From NCBI GenBank assembly GCA_023159155.1, contig JAJNNX010000023.1, positions 496,001-560,000 on the forward strand: 64,000 nucleotides of DNA, in the 5' to 3' direction. Source of the DNA: Ustulina deusta. Lineage: Eukaryota > Ascomycota > Sordariomycetes > Xylariales > Xylariaceae. Under the pieces are notes generated by a model. That model made no database searches, was not told the origin of the DNA, and worked only from the letters and a program-made list of their open reading frames with translations. Of the stretch, positions 12,440-22,930 are shown piece by piece (within the stretch, counting starts at the first letter, position 1; each line of letters begins with the position of its first letter). The translations under genes and the position numbers were made by a program.

Positions 12440-15091
12440 ATGGCGAAAAACTTCTTTGCTAATGTAAAGTCGGTTTTGAGTGGCGATACCCTGGTATTGA
12501 GCAGTCAAAATAACCCGAACGCTGAGCGAACGTTTTCCTTGGCATTCGTCACTAGTCCTCATTTGCGGAGGGAGGGCGACGAGCCATTCGCCTTCCAGTC
12601 ACGAGACTATCTTCGGAGTTTGACAGTTGGCAAACCCATTCAATGTACCGTTCTATACACGGTTCCTTCTTCCGGGCGTGAATATGGCTACGCCCAACTA
12701 AAAGATGGCAGCCAACTTCCCGACGAACTTGTGAAGGCCGGGTGGCTCAAGGTTAGAGAGGATGCTGGACGCAAGGAAGAATCCGAAGATACTTTAGAAC
12801 GCCTTGACGCACTAAGAAGCCTTGAGTCACAGGCTAAGGGTGAGAGCAAAGGACTTTGGGCCGCTAGCAGTGGAGTTATTGAGGTGCAGAATGACATCGG
12901 ATCCGTGGATTTCAGCCTGTGGAAAGGGAAAACCGTTGATGGACTCGTCGAACGCGTGCTCAGCGGTGACCGGTGCCTTGTCCGGCTTAAGCTATCAGAC
13001 AAGTCCCATCTCCAAGTGATGACTCTCATTGCTGGTATCCGGACGCCTTCCACGGAGCGTGTCAATCAGTCGACCGGCCAGACCCAAGCTGCCGAGGAAT
13101 TCGGCCACGAGGCACGACAGTTTGTTGAGCAGCGACTCTTGCAACGGGACATCAATGTCGAATTAGTTAGCATCAGTCCGCAAGGACAACTCATCGCGTC
13201 TCTTATACACCCCCGAGGGAGCATTGCTGAGTTCTTGCTTGCTGATGGTCTAGCAAGGTGTAACGACTTCCACTCCACTCTACTCGGTTCGAAGATGGCT
13301 ACGTTACGTGCAGCAGAAAAGAAGGCCCAGACTAGCAAGCTGCGCTTACATAAGGATCACGTAGCTAAAGCGGCCAGCAGTGGTACCTCCGATATGGTTG
13401 TTTTCAAAGTTATGAGTGCCGATACGATCTTTGTTCGGACGAAGACAGGAGATGATGAAAGACGCATTAGCCTCAGCAGTGTCCGTGGACCTCGAGCGGG
13501 CGAGCCATCTGAGGCTCCGTTCCGAGACGAAGCTAAAGAATACCTACGAAAAAAGCTTATTGGGAAACATGTAAAGGTCTCGGTAGACGGATCGAAGCCC
13601 GGAACCGAAGAGTTTGAGGCTCGCGATGTCGCTACCGTGACTGAGAAGGGCAAGAATATCAATCTTGCGCTTGTACAGGATGGTTGGTGCTCAGTTATTC
13701 GCCACAGGAAGGACGACACAGACAGGGCTCCCAACTATGATGAGCTTCTCGCCGCTCAAGAGGAAGCCAAGGATCAAAAGAAGGGTATGTGGTCAGGCAA
13801 AGTATCCAAGGCAAAGACATACCTAGATGCCTCTGAATCTGTACAAAAGGCAAAGATTCAGTTATCCACCTTATCCCGTCAAAAGAAAGTTCCCGGCATT
13901 GTCGATTTCTGCAAGGCTGGATCACGATTTACCATCCTGATCCCCCGCGAAGGTGTCAAGATCACGATGGTGCTTGCTGGTGTTCGTGCCCCGAGAGCAC
14001 CTCGGTCAGCTGGCGAGAAGGGCGAACCATTTGGACAAGAAGCTCTAGACCTGGCTAACCGTCGAGCCAATCAGCGTGATTGCGAGATTGATGTTTACGA
14101 CATCGACAAAGTGGGCGGGTTCATTGGCGATCTATATATCAACCGTGAGAGCTTTGCTAAGATCCTCGTCGAGGAAGGTCTTGCCCAAGTTCATCAATAC
14201 TCGGCGGAAAAGGCTGGCAATGCCACTGAGCTCTTAGCCGCTGAGCAGAAAGCGAAAGAGGGCCGTAAAGGGTTGTGGCACGATTGGGATCCGTCTCAAG
14301 ATGCAGACGAAGAGGTTGCACCTACCGAAACGTTAGCCGAGTCGGAGGTTACCGATAAGAGGGCCTCTGATTATCGCGAGGTCGTTGTCACTAACATTGA
14401 CTCGAACGGCAAGCTCAAGATACAGGAGATCGGCAAGGGAACCTCTGCTCTTGAAATCATGATGAATGAATTCAAGAAATTCCATCTGGACTCCAAGAAT
14501 AGCAGACCTCTCGGTAACTCACCAAAGGCGGGTGAGTATGTAGCTGCCAAGTTCTCCGCTGATGGCCAATGGTACCGCGCCCGTGTCCGATCGAACGATC
14601 GAAATTCCAAAGTCTCCGAAGTTGTCTATATCGATTATGGCAATAGCGAGCAGATTCCGTGGTCTGCCCTTCGACCTCTAGACCAGCCTCAGTTCACTGT
14701 GCAGAAGCTCAAGGGGCAGGCGATTGACGCCGTGCTGTCATTTATCCAGCTCCCCACCTCCATCGATTACTTCCACGATGCCAAAGACTTCATTGCTGAG
14801 GCTACGGACGGCCGCACGCTGGTCGCCAGCTTTGATTTCGTCGATTCGAAGGAAGGTCTAAGCTACATCACTCTATTCGACGAGAAGTCTAGCGGCTCCT
14901 CTGCAACTTTTGCGGATTCGATTAACAAAGATGTTGTGGCCAATGGCTACGCTATGGTGCCAAAGAAGCTGAAAGCTTGGGAGAGGGGACGCGCCTCTGA
15001 GGAGGTACTGAAGAAGTTACGAGAGGTTGAATCCGAGGCTAAGGCGGATCGACGTGGAATGTGGCAGTATGGCGATATCACCGAGGACTAA
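12440..15091 (+). CDS. snd1: Tudor-SN (staphylococcal nuclease domain protein, SND1 family)
   Basis: Single-exon gene for an 883-residue protein with four tandem staphylococcal-nuclease-like (OB-fold) domains at about residues 5-150, 160-310, 317-475 and 483-625. A Tudor domain follows (about 695-760, with the aromatic cage sequence around WYRARV and YIDYGN), embedded in a fifth, split SN-like domain that runs to the C-terminus. In animals, plants and fungi the family binds RNA and acts in transcription, splicing, RNA decay and stress granules. Nuclease activity is usually weak or lost. The start at 12440 (ATGGCG after ACAGCC) gives the usual MAKNFF-like N-terminus. An in-frame ATG at 12374 would add 22 residues of unlikely leader. 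Complete, with ordinary family length and no odd residues noticed. Confidence 0.95.
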   Translation: MAKNFFANVKSVLSGDTLVLSSQNNPNAERTFSLAFVTSPHLRREGDEPFAFQSRDYLRSLTVGKPIQCTVLYTVPSSGREYGYAQLKDGSQLPDELVKAGWLKVREDAGRKEESEDTLERLDALRSLESQAKGESKGLWAASSGVIEVQNDIGSVDFSLWKGKTVDGLVERVLSGDRCLVRLKLSDKSHLQVMTLIAGIRTPSTERVNQSTGQTQAAEEFGHEARQFVEQRLLQRDINVELVSISPQGQLIASLIHPRGSIAEFLLADGLARCNDFHSTLLGSKMATLRAAEKKAQTSKLRLHKDHVAKAASSGTSDMVVFKVMSADTIFVRTKTGDDERRISLSSVRGPRAGEPSEAPFRDEAKEYLRKKLIGKHVKVSVDGSKPGTEEFEARDVATVTEKGKNINLALVQDGWCSVIRHRKDDTDRAPNYDELLAAQEEAKDQKKGMWSGKVSKAKTYLDASESVQKAKIQLSTLSRQKKVPGIVDFCKAGSRFTILIPREGVKITMVLAGVRAPRAPRSAGEKGEPFGQEALDLANRRANQRDCEIDVYDIDKVGGFIGDLYINRESFAKILVEEGLAQVHQYSAEKAGNATELLAAEQKAKEGRKGLWHDWDPSQDADEEVAPTETLAESEVTDKRASDYREVVVTNIDSNGKLKIQEIGKGTSALEIMMNEFKKFHLDSKNSRPLGNSPKAGEYVAAKFSADGQWYRARVRSNDRNSKVSEVVYIDYGNSEQIPWSALRPLDQPQFTVQKLKGQAIDAVLSFIQLPTSIDYFHDAKDFIAEATDGRTLVASFDFVDSKEGLSYITLFDEKSSGSSATFADSINKDVVANGYAMVPKKLKAWERGRASEEVLKKLREVESEAKADRRGMWQYGDITED

Positions 15092-16737
15092 ACCATTGGG
15101 TTGGTGTCCTGCACTCGTCATACTTCGCCATAGCGGAAAAGCATCCATCCTCTCTACGTAGGAAACTTGGTTGGAATCGGGGAAATGGGATTTCGGGGGC
15201 AATCTGATCATTCTGTATTCATCGCATCTCCATGGATCGGCATCATCGAGGACGGCAATGATTGGGCATTCTGGTGGTATGAAAAGTGACTTGATTTCTT
15301 ACCATCTTTCCGACTACGAGCATATATTAGCGCATCCACATTAACTATCTCGCGACCTACGTGAATATGGGACTCGATAGCTGTACCAGTATTCCTCGAC
15401 AACAATGAGTGCAACCCATGCTCACTAAAACATGCACATTCAACCTGTGATGTGAAAAGTCTGACTTATTAAGCTTAGTCGCGGTAACTCGGCCCTTTAT
15501 CGACTTATTGGGAGAAAATGGCCGATAGGCCATTTGAACAATAACCAATCATGGATTACTCGGCCCCCCACGTGGAAGGGATGAATAAGTAGGTAAAAGT
15601 TGGGGTTATTTTCAATTCTACTGTGTAAGCCAGTGTGGTGTAGTTTCTACTGCATATTTTACCCATATGTCACGCTGGTTGAATTGCAAGTGTGTATTTG
15701 TATATATGCACGGAGATTATCGGTTCTTCAGCCTTGCAGTTGAGGGCACTACTTTACACTAGTGTACATACTTGCCTTACGCGTCAAGCATCTACGCGAG
15801 AGTTGCATCTGGTTTTCCATGCCAGAGTCGGAAGCTTCCAAATAAATGTCATACCTAGTAGTAAGACAAAAAGAAAAAAGCTTGGCAATCTCGTGAACTC
15901 GTTGCTTTGACGGAGAATACCAAGTTAGGTGTAGGCATTTGGTCTTGTCGTTTTCCGCTACACCATGCGTAAATACTAGGTATTCGGTTTCTTGTATCGC
16001 TAACGGATAAAATGAGAAACTTGCTGACTCATTGCTATATGAAAAGGGCTCGTATAAAAGGAGCAATAACAATACCTACCGGTACATCATGGATGCATAT
16101 GCGTACCAAGTGATGGAGCTACAAGGTAGGACAGGCAAGTTCCGGATCCGACGGATATCTAAATGACAAGGCAATACCGGCATCAGAGACGTGTCAGCGA
16201 CGAGAGGGGGGGGGAGAAAGTCGGGGCTGTCACCAGACACATTTGTAAAGTAAGGAAAATGACGCTGTGGTATTGCCACTGGAAATAGCCTGCCTACTAC
16301 CGACCTACAGTGCCTCCTAGCTTACCTACTGTAGCTAACAACACTGAAACGGCAAATCTCCTTGTCGTCTGAATACATACCTTCCTATCTGCCTAATAAA
16401 GTACTAGGTAGAGGTAGCTACCGGACTAGTACTTACCACTTAAGTAGGTACCATTAAGTATACCTACCTAACTGAGCACTGGAACATTGCCCCTGTCCAC
16501 TAATGTCCCTGTGCAGCAGGCGCGGTTGGAGAGTGGCACACAGAGTGGGCAATGCCCCGCCAAAGTAATACAGTGCGCGCGGGGTGATAAAACAACTCCT
16601 GCCCCAACCTATCCGCCACTGCTTTCATGTCGTAACTTCAGACTTTACAACAACATAAAAACAACATTCTGTCTTGAGCAGTCTATACATTCGATCCTCC
16701 GAATATCAAGCCCAAAGCACACGAAATCTCGCACAAC
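15092..16737. other. Intergenic between Tudor-SN and transaldolase
   Basis: No supported gene. The left part is probably the Tudor-SN 3' UTR. The right part holds a cluster of CTACCTA/TAGGTAC words at about 16290-16472 and then the transaldolase promoter. Short open frames here are not protein-like. Confidence 0.6.
16290..16472. repeat. Cluster of TAGGTA/CTACC words
   Basis: Many copies of CTACCTA, TAGGTAG and TAGGTACC lie in irregular spacing upstream of the transaldolase gene. They are the same words as in the other intergenic clusters of this window. Unknown role. Confidence 0.5.
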
Positions 16738-18289
16738 ATGTCCAGCTCCCTCGACCAATTGAAGGCCACCGGCACCGTAAGTCTTGCTTTCACGACTTAC
16801 CCCTCATACCAGCAAAACTACCCCTCCATCTGCTGTCACCGGGCTCGCGCTTGAGCTCGCAAGGCATGCCTGGCTTCCATTGAGAATTCCGGGAGCTTCC
16901 AACTACACAAAGCAACAATGTTCTCGCGCCATACCATCAATATCTCACTCTCTCCAGCAGGCGTTTACTGACTTAGATCTCGACGAGTAGGTGGTTGTGT
17001 GCGACTCTGGTACGTCTGTCACCGTGAAGAACTCCCTCCTCCTTCAGTAAATCGACTCTGCCACAGATGGGCGCTGACTGAGACATTTTCTAGGTGACTT
17101 TGCAAGTGAGTCATACCCATTTACTATTACTCTCATTCCGCATCCATGAAGAACTACTGCCTAGCACAGGGCATTTCTTTGCCATTTCATGTCGAGATAC
17201 GTACATGCATGCATGCAGACATGCTAACAGTGACGTAGCCATCGGAAAATACAAGCCCCAAGATGCCACCACCAATCCCTCTCTCATCCTTGCCGCTTCC
17301 AAGAAGCCCGAGTATGCTAAACTAATCGACTCCGCCATTGATTACGCCAAGGCCAAGGGCGGTGACTTGGACTCTCAAGTCGATGCTGCTCTCGACAGCC
17401 TGCTCGTCGAGTTTGGTAAGGAGATTCTAAAGATCATCCCTGGCAAGGTCTCTACCGAGGTCGACGCCCGTTTCTCCTTTGACACCAAGGCATCTGTCGA
17501 CAAGGCCCTACACATCATCGAAGTACGTATTCTGAATGTTACCATGGGGGCTTTGCTAATAAACCCGTTGCCATATAGCTTTACAAGCAACAGGGTATCT
17601 CCAAGGACCGTATCCTAATCAAGATCGCCTCCACCTGGGAAGGCATCAAGGCCGCCGAGATCCTACAACGCGACCATGGCATCAACTGCAACCTGACCCT
17701 CATGTTCTCGCTCGTCCAGGCTATTGCTGCCGCCGAGGCCGATGCTTTCCTCATCTCCCCCTTTGTTGGCCGTATCCTCGACTGGTACAAGGCTGCTATG
17801 AAGAAGGAGTTCAGCAAGGAGGAAGACCCCGGTGTCAAGTCGGTCCAGAATATTTTCAACTACTACAAGAAGTTCGGTTACAAGACCATCGTCATGGGCG
17901 CTTCTTTCCGCAGCACTGGCGAGATTACTGAGTTGGCTGGCTGTGATTACCTAACCATCTCTGTAAGTGATTTCCTATTTCCTGGCACTTCTGCTCCTGG
18001 AACTATCCCTGGCTTGGGTAGAAGTAGTGACTGACGGCGACCTTCAAAACAGCCCAACCTCCTCGAGGACCTCTTGAACTCCACTGCCAGTGTGCCCAAG
18101 AAGCTCGATGCTTCCGGCGCCGCCACCCTCGATATCAGCAAGAAGGCATACATCAGCGACGAGGCGCTGTTCCGCTTCGACTTCAACGAGGACCAAATGG
18201 CCGTCGAGAAGCTACGCGAGGGTATCAGCAAGTTCGCTGCTGACGCCGTGACCTTGAAGGACATCATTAAGGCGAAGATCTCTGCATAA
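16738..18289 (+). CDS. tal1: Transaldolase
   Basis: Cytosolic pentose-phosphate enzyme that transfers a dihydroxyacetone unit between sugar phosphates through a Schiff base. Six exons: 16738-16776, 16991-17009, 17094-17105, 17239-17522, 17579-17962 and 18053-18289. They join in phase to 324 residues, the usual fungal length. Asp18 (in VVVCDSGD), the [11 protein letters not shown] block and the Schiff-base Lys133 (in [11 protein letters not shown]) match the family. Exons 2 and 3 are micro-exons of 19 and 12 nt. All junctions are GT..AG, and the intron before exon 4 has a clear GCTAAC branch point. The first intron is 214 nt. Reading through any of the early introns meets a stop or destroys the conserved N-terminus, which supports the micro-exon model. 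Converges on the polyphosphatase gene downstream. Confidence 0.95.
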
Positions 18290-18879
18290 ATGTACTTAAC
18301 TAAATTTGGTGAGCATATATGGAGGGGTGTATAGAATCTCAATGAATGAAAGAAAAAGGAAAGGAAAAAAAAAAGTTGCCAATCAAAAAGAAGAAACCTT
18401 CCCATCACCTCCGGGTGAGGCCGTTCGGAATATTGTCTCCACCAAAAAGGAGAGCGATGCATCTACACCGCCTGACTCCTCGAATACGTAGGTGGCGGCT
18501 GAGGGTTGTCAGTGGTAAGGAGTTCTAACACCGCTGTTATCACCCCCAAGCGTCCAATGGCGTATCTTTGATTGTTTCACGCGTCTACCCGCCTAAAATC
18601 AGCTGAGCTTTGTGGCGTAACCTTCTAGTTAAGACATTCTAAACCTGTACATCTTCAGATCCTATCTACATCTTGGATTCAACAAACAATACAGATTGAA
18701 ATCCCCCAGGGATTTCATGTGCCCCTCTTTTCACACGTGTTAGTAAGGTATATATACTTATTTCATGTACCAGTTGCGGCTCGTAATACAACCAACCACA
18801 TCAATATTCATAATCATATGCGCTCCTCTTCACTACCTCCATGGTTCGAGGTATGGTTCTTGTAGCTACACTGCTCCCC
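18290..18879. other. Convergent 3' region
   Basis: This 590-bp spacer separates the convergent transaldolase and polyphosphatase stop codons. It contains an A-rich patch at about 18345-18375 and no supported gene. It presumably holds both 3' UTRs. Confidence 0.55.
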
Positions 18880-20454
18880 TCAAGCACACGACACACTGAC
18901 GAGCCTATGCCGTATCTTGGGCCGCCTCTGCCGTCCCCGACTCTCTCGACGCTCGTCAGTAGCATCGGCCTCCCACGCTTCTTCCCCTTCGCCGTCCCCG
19001 TCTATTTGGTGATATTCGCTGTCGCTGTTGCTGTTTGCAGCGGGCGTATATTCGAAAATCACCCCCGTCAACGCATCGTCCCGCCCGCACCCGCTGTCGA
19101 GTCCGAACGTGTACCTGCGTAGCTGCAGCCCGGATTTGGCGTCGTGTCCGTACACAACCGTCGTGGGCCGCGTGGGAGGGTGCGATAAGATGGCGGATGT
19201 TTGGTAGGATGTCCAGATTTTGGCCCACGGCGTGCCGTCGCGCGAGGGGCTTGGGATCATGGCTTTGGAGTCGCGGTTGCGCTTGTCTTCTCCCTGGTCT
19301 GCGTGGTGGTTCGTATGATCGGGTTCGCTCCGAGACTGGTGTTGGATATGATCTGCGAATGGCGGCTCTTGGTGGCGGCCGGCACTATGTGCGCGAGAAG
19401 GCGGGAGAAGCGTCCGCATGTTCATCACGGCCTCCGGATCTTGGCGTTCCAATGGGATGCCCGGGACGAGACCCGCATGCACCGTGAGGACTTCGCCGTA
19501 CCGTGGCCCCAGGTCCCCGATCCGCAGGATCAGAGGGAGCGTCGAGAGCCATGCGCGGTGTTCCGGCTTGAGCGATTTAGCCGTGGCCAGGTCCCCGGCG
19601 AGGGGTTTCTTTTCCTTATCTTTCTTCCCCTTGTGCTTTCCCTTCTTTCCCTTCTTTCCCTTCTTTTTCTCCTTTTTCTCCTTTTTTTTCTGCTGTTTGT
19701 GAGACTTCTCATCTTCGGATTCCCCTTCTATACTGCTGCCCTGAGTCTCCTGACTCTCTTCTCCCATTTCCTCGGGGCTCGTGACTGTTCCGTTTTCATT
19801 CGCATCTAGGATGTTGTCTGTCTCCTCCGCCTCCGCCTCCTCCTCATCATCATCTATATTACTATTGCTAATAGCCTCCCTTTTCCGCTCCCGCTTCGAT
19901 TGCTTAGACTCAAAATACTCCCATGCTCGCAGCACGCGATCCTCATGGTTCCCCCGTACCGCATACGCGCCGATCCGCATAGCGAACGCCACGACACCTG
20001 CGCTGTCGGGGCCCTTGTTCACCATATCGCCAGCGAATATCACGGTATCGCCACGTGAGACAGAGAACTCGGCTTTTTGCAGAAGTGCCTCCAGGGCTTT
20101 GAGGTGTCCGTGGACATCACCGATGATTATAAGGCGCCGTGGCGTGTCCTGGGGGGTTTCGGGGGTCGTTGGCAGGAGAGACGCGGGAAGCGTGGATATT
20201 TGCGGGTAGGTTCTCTCTGTTCTATCCTTATCGTCCTTCATTGTTGTCGGAGCTATGGCGTTGTTGGTATTCAGTTCGTCAGGCTTGTTGGGACTTGGGC
20301 GGCGAGATAGGGCGAGAGCGGTTGGGTTGAGATGCATGTAGCTGAAGAAGATGGTACTCAGAATCAAAGTGATCGCGGTTAGGATGAGGGTCCGGTTTTG
20401 GAGGCGTCGATGTCGTCCTAGATGATCGCCGGCCATTGAATATTGACTAAGCAT
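18880..20454 (-). CDS. ppn2: Ppn2-like endopolyphosphatase (PPP-family metallophosphatase, single-pass membrane)
   Basis: Predicted type II membrane protein of 524 residues, with a short basic N-terminus, a transmembrane segment at about 23-42 and a lumenal metallophosphoesterase domain. Metal-site motifs are GDVHGH (112-117), GDMVNKG (142-148), GNHE (168-171), VHAGL (325-329) and GHD (436-438). This matches yeast Ppn2 (YNL217W), a vacuolar metal-dependent endopolyphosphatase that cleaves inorganic polyphosphate chains. The striking feature is an insert between GNHE and VHAGL, roughly residues 183-283. It is first Asp/Glu/Ser rich and then almost pure Lys (KKKEKKEKKKGKKGKKGK). A second charged insert lies at about 351-400. 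Single exon. Start at 20454; a second ATG at 20436 is equally plausible. Substrate is inferred from family. A generic Ser/Thr phosphatase is less likely because of the membrane anchor. Confidence 0.85.
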   Translation of the reverse strand: MLSQYSMAGDHLGRHRRLQNRTLILTAITLILSTIFFSYMHLNPTALALSRRPSPNKPDELNTNNAIAPTTMKDDKDRTERTYPQISTLPASLLPTTPETPQDTPRRLIIIGDVHGHLKALEALLQKAEFSVSRGDTVIFAGDMVNKGPDSAGVVAFAMRIGAYAVRGNHEDRVLRAWEYFESKQSKRERKREAISNSNIDDDEEEAEAEETDNILDANENGTVTSPEEMGEESQETQGSSIEGESEDEKSHKQQKKKEKKEKKKGKKGKKGKHKGKKDKEKKPLAGDLATAKSLKPEHRAWLSTLPLILRIGDLGPRYGEVLTVHAGLVPGIPLERQDPEAVMNMRTLLPPSRAHSAGRHQEPPFADHIQHQSRSEPDHTNHHADQGEDKRNRDSKAMIPSPSRDGTPWAKIWTSYQTSAILSHPPTRPTTVVYGHDAKSGLQLRRYTFGLDSGCGRDDALTGVIFEYTPAANSNSDSEYHQIDGDGEGEEAWEADATDERRESRGRQRRPKIRHRLVSVSCA

Positions 20455-21523
20455 AGCAGGTAGTAGGTGATTAGAAATAAAGATATGTACAAAGTAGGCA
20501 GAGAAAAGTAAGAAAGCCTGTTCACAGCTCTCCTCAGCTCATACTTTTCCTCATGGTTGAAACTCGAGCGAAACTCTATCGTTAAGGCCCGAGGAACTCG
20601 AAGTATGGGAGGAATCCAAGAAGAGGTACCTCTGTCCGCAGCAGTGGTATACAATACATGTAGATGATATCGAATGAATTCTATCCGCCAAGTTCCTGAG
20701 TTTATATCGTTGTGCTTGGCTTGTTAAGGGTAAGGAGGGCTTGCAGTATCATCTTTCGCTCACTATCCAGACGGGTACTCTATCGAGATACTACCTAGAT
20801 TACCGAATCGGGTAAGTGGGCGTGTGTTCAAGGCTTAGTTGCATAACCTCCCTACCAAGGTGTTGGATTGGTACATTTAAGGTAAATAGGTCCCGTTGAT
20901 GTCATATACCTATCCACCACCCAAAAAGGTCTCTCCGGCAGCAACATATCAACGACGGCCACGAAATACATACGTAGTGCCTAGGTAGTAAAATCTGGAT
21001 GGAGGCGCCCGAGTGAGTTGTGCCGGATTCCTCAAAGTGAAGCTCGCAGCTTCGCTGGGCAAACCCAAAATATAAAATATAAAAAATACACCTGCCTCAA
21101 GTTCAAGATTAGAAAATATGCCACTACGGATCTGTTTCCTAGCAAATAATTGAAGGCTTTGCAAATCAAGTCTTATAGGTGGCTATTATATCCCAAGCTA
21201 GGTATCTCGTGTGTAACTCTCAGTGCAGAGAAGGCCGCTAAAGAAAGCATAATATCACTCATTAGCTGATATAACTTAACTAGTAACGAGATAGCAATCG
21301 TGATCTTAGTTGTTCATAGACTCATGATTCAGATTTACATTCCGCCCGATAATATCTGGGAAATAATGGCAGACCTGATAGATATGACAGGGAGCCAAAG
21401 TAGATATTTGCGGAAACCTTTAAACGCCGCCCAATGCAGTATGTAACAGTTCGCAGGGTCACGATCGCTCCTCTTACTCGTACAACTATGCTCTCGCACC
21501 GATCCGGCTCCTCTCCCCCATCA
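20455..21523. other. Intergenic upstream of the polyphosphatase gene
   Basis: The stretch lies between the start of the minus-strand polyphosphatase gene and the stop of minus-strand pet191. It should contain the polyphosphatase promoter. I see no gene, RNA gene or ordered repeat. Confidence 0.55.
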
Positions 21524-22009
21524 TCACTTCTTGTCTTGTTTCTGCGCTTCTTGGGCACGAAACTTCTCGTTCTCCACCTCGCGCCAATCCCTCGGTTCGG
21601 GCTCGTTGCCGTCGGTAACCCGGACGGTACCGGAAAAGGCCGATCGGCCAGCGTACAGCTGGTATCCCTCGCCAGAATTCTCGGCCGTCTCGAGAGTCTT
21701 GAAAGTGATGGGCTGATTCCCGCGGAACCGCTTACGCATGTCGATCATGCCACGCCTGCACTCGCCGAATCCCTTCTTGAGCTGTTGGCACTTGGGCGAC
21801 AGCGTCTCGACCAAGGGGGCTCGCAGACAGTCGGCCGCCGTATTCCGTTGGACCATGACGCATTCGGATTCTTGTAGGCATTGGGCCAACGCCGCTCCTG
21901 TGCGAGTGAAATGGGGATGAGTATGTCAATGTGTTCCGGCGTGAAATTTTGGAGGGGAGGCAAAATAGAAAAAAAAACCCATACTTATTTCTTTACAGGA
22001 GCTCGGCAT
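21524..22009 (-). CDS. pet191: Pet191/COA5 cytochrome c oxidase assembly factor
   Basis: Small mitochondrial intermembrane-space twin-CX9C protein required for assembly of respiratory complex IV. Two exons on the minus strand: 22009-21985 (25 nt, MPSSCKEI) and 21897-21524, with an 87-nt intron (GTATGG..CAG). The junction codon gives Arg9 and restores the conserved N-terminus. The 132-residue product has Cys5-x9-Cys15, Cys21, Cys32 and Cys45-x9-Cys55, followed by the conserved GMIDMRKRFRGNQP block that is diagnostic for the family. Without the tiny first exon the protein would lack its first cysteine, so the spliced model is preferred. It shares a 0.9-kb divergent promoter region with the lipase gene. 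Confidence 0.95.
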
Positions 22010-22175
22010 ATTTAGCGGATAGTTTGTTTGTTCGTGGTTGGGAGGCTTTGAGTGATGAATCAAGAGGTCGAATGATGGCGTCACCAAAAAGTCGAGATCC
22101 TGCTCTTGATTGGACGCCTTGAAAGATTCGATATATGCAAGCCCCGAATAAGGCATGCACATGTACAGCACAGCG

Positions 22176-22309
22176 GTAGGTAGGTACCTAAGGGGGGCAC
22201 AGGACCCGATTTTCTTAGTGTTTGATGTGGGGAAAGCTTCGTCGAAGCTAAGTAGGTGGCGTCGGTACCTACCTTAGGCACTAGCGTAGACTATCTAGTA
22301 GGTACCTGG
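22176..22309. repeat. Cluster of TAGGTACC words
   Basis: Several copies of TAGGTACCTA and GGTACCTACC in irregular spacing between the divergent pet191 and lipase genes. They belong to the dispersed intergenic word family noted elsewhere in this window. Confidence 0.5.
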
Positions 22310-22406
22310 ATGTACCATAATACCGAGGCAGGTGGGAGCTATAACTAACTAAACCCATTTCAGGGGCAGAGAGAAGAACAGGAAGAAAGAAGAAAAACAC
22401 AAAGAC

Positions 22407-22428
22407 AAAGAAAGAAAGAAAGAAAGAA
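22407..22428. repeat. GAAA microsatellite
   Basis: About five and a half uninterrupted AAAG units within a longer purine-rich tract (about 22370-22440) upstream of the lipase gene. Confidence 0.8.
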
Positions 22429-22930
22429 GGAGGGAAAGATAAATCAATTGATAGAATTACTCAATTTCTAGACTCTACGGATTGACCCAAGATGCCTACC
22501 GCCAGTTCTGGTGTCATATACCTACCTACTGCATATACGTGTAGCGGTCAGCAAGATCCCTAATGCATTGCTACCGTATCTCTACTTTGTACCTACATCT
22601 ACACGTAAGTAGACCTTGAGCGTGTACACGACATACGTGACAGGGATACCCTTTCGAGAATGGGCACTCCGGCACTCTACACTACCTACTTATTCAGTTG
22701 CTGGACTTCTTGCATGTGACATCACTTATTTACTTATAGTTCCCTCTTCGATACCTTCTTCCCTGTCCAGAGTACCTCCGAGTTGTTAAGGTTTTGTTCG
22801 CCTTAACCCTGTGGAATTTATGTTTTATAAAGCCATGATGATAACCAAGCTGCAGTAAAGCTTCTTATTGCTTTCCCGTCCAGGACCAGGTCTTGTTTTG
22901 CAAGCCCAGTCTCTCGATCCATCGATCAAG

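Larger units (their letters stand above)
22010..22930. other. Divergent promoter region pet191 / lipase
   Basis: This 0.9-kb region lies between two divergent start codons. It contains a TAGGTACC-rich cluster (about 22176-22309) and a GAAA microsatellite (22407-22428). No gene is supported. It should hold both promoters. Confidence 0.6.

Noticed and set aside
17947..18462. 171-codon minus-strand frame over the transaldolase 3' end
   Set aside because: Antisense shadow of a clearly identified exon; contains long Phe/Leu runs from the A-rich 3' flank.
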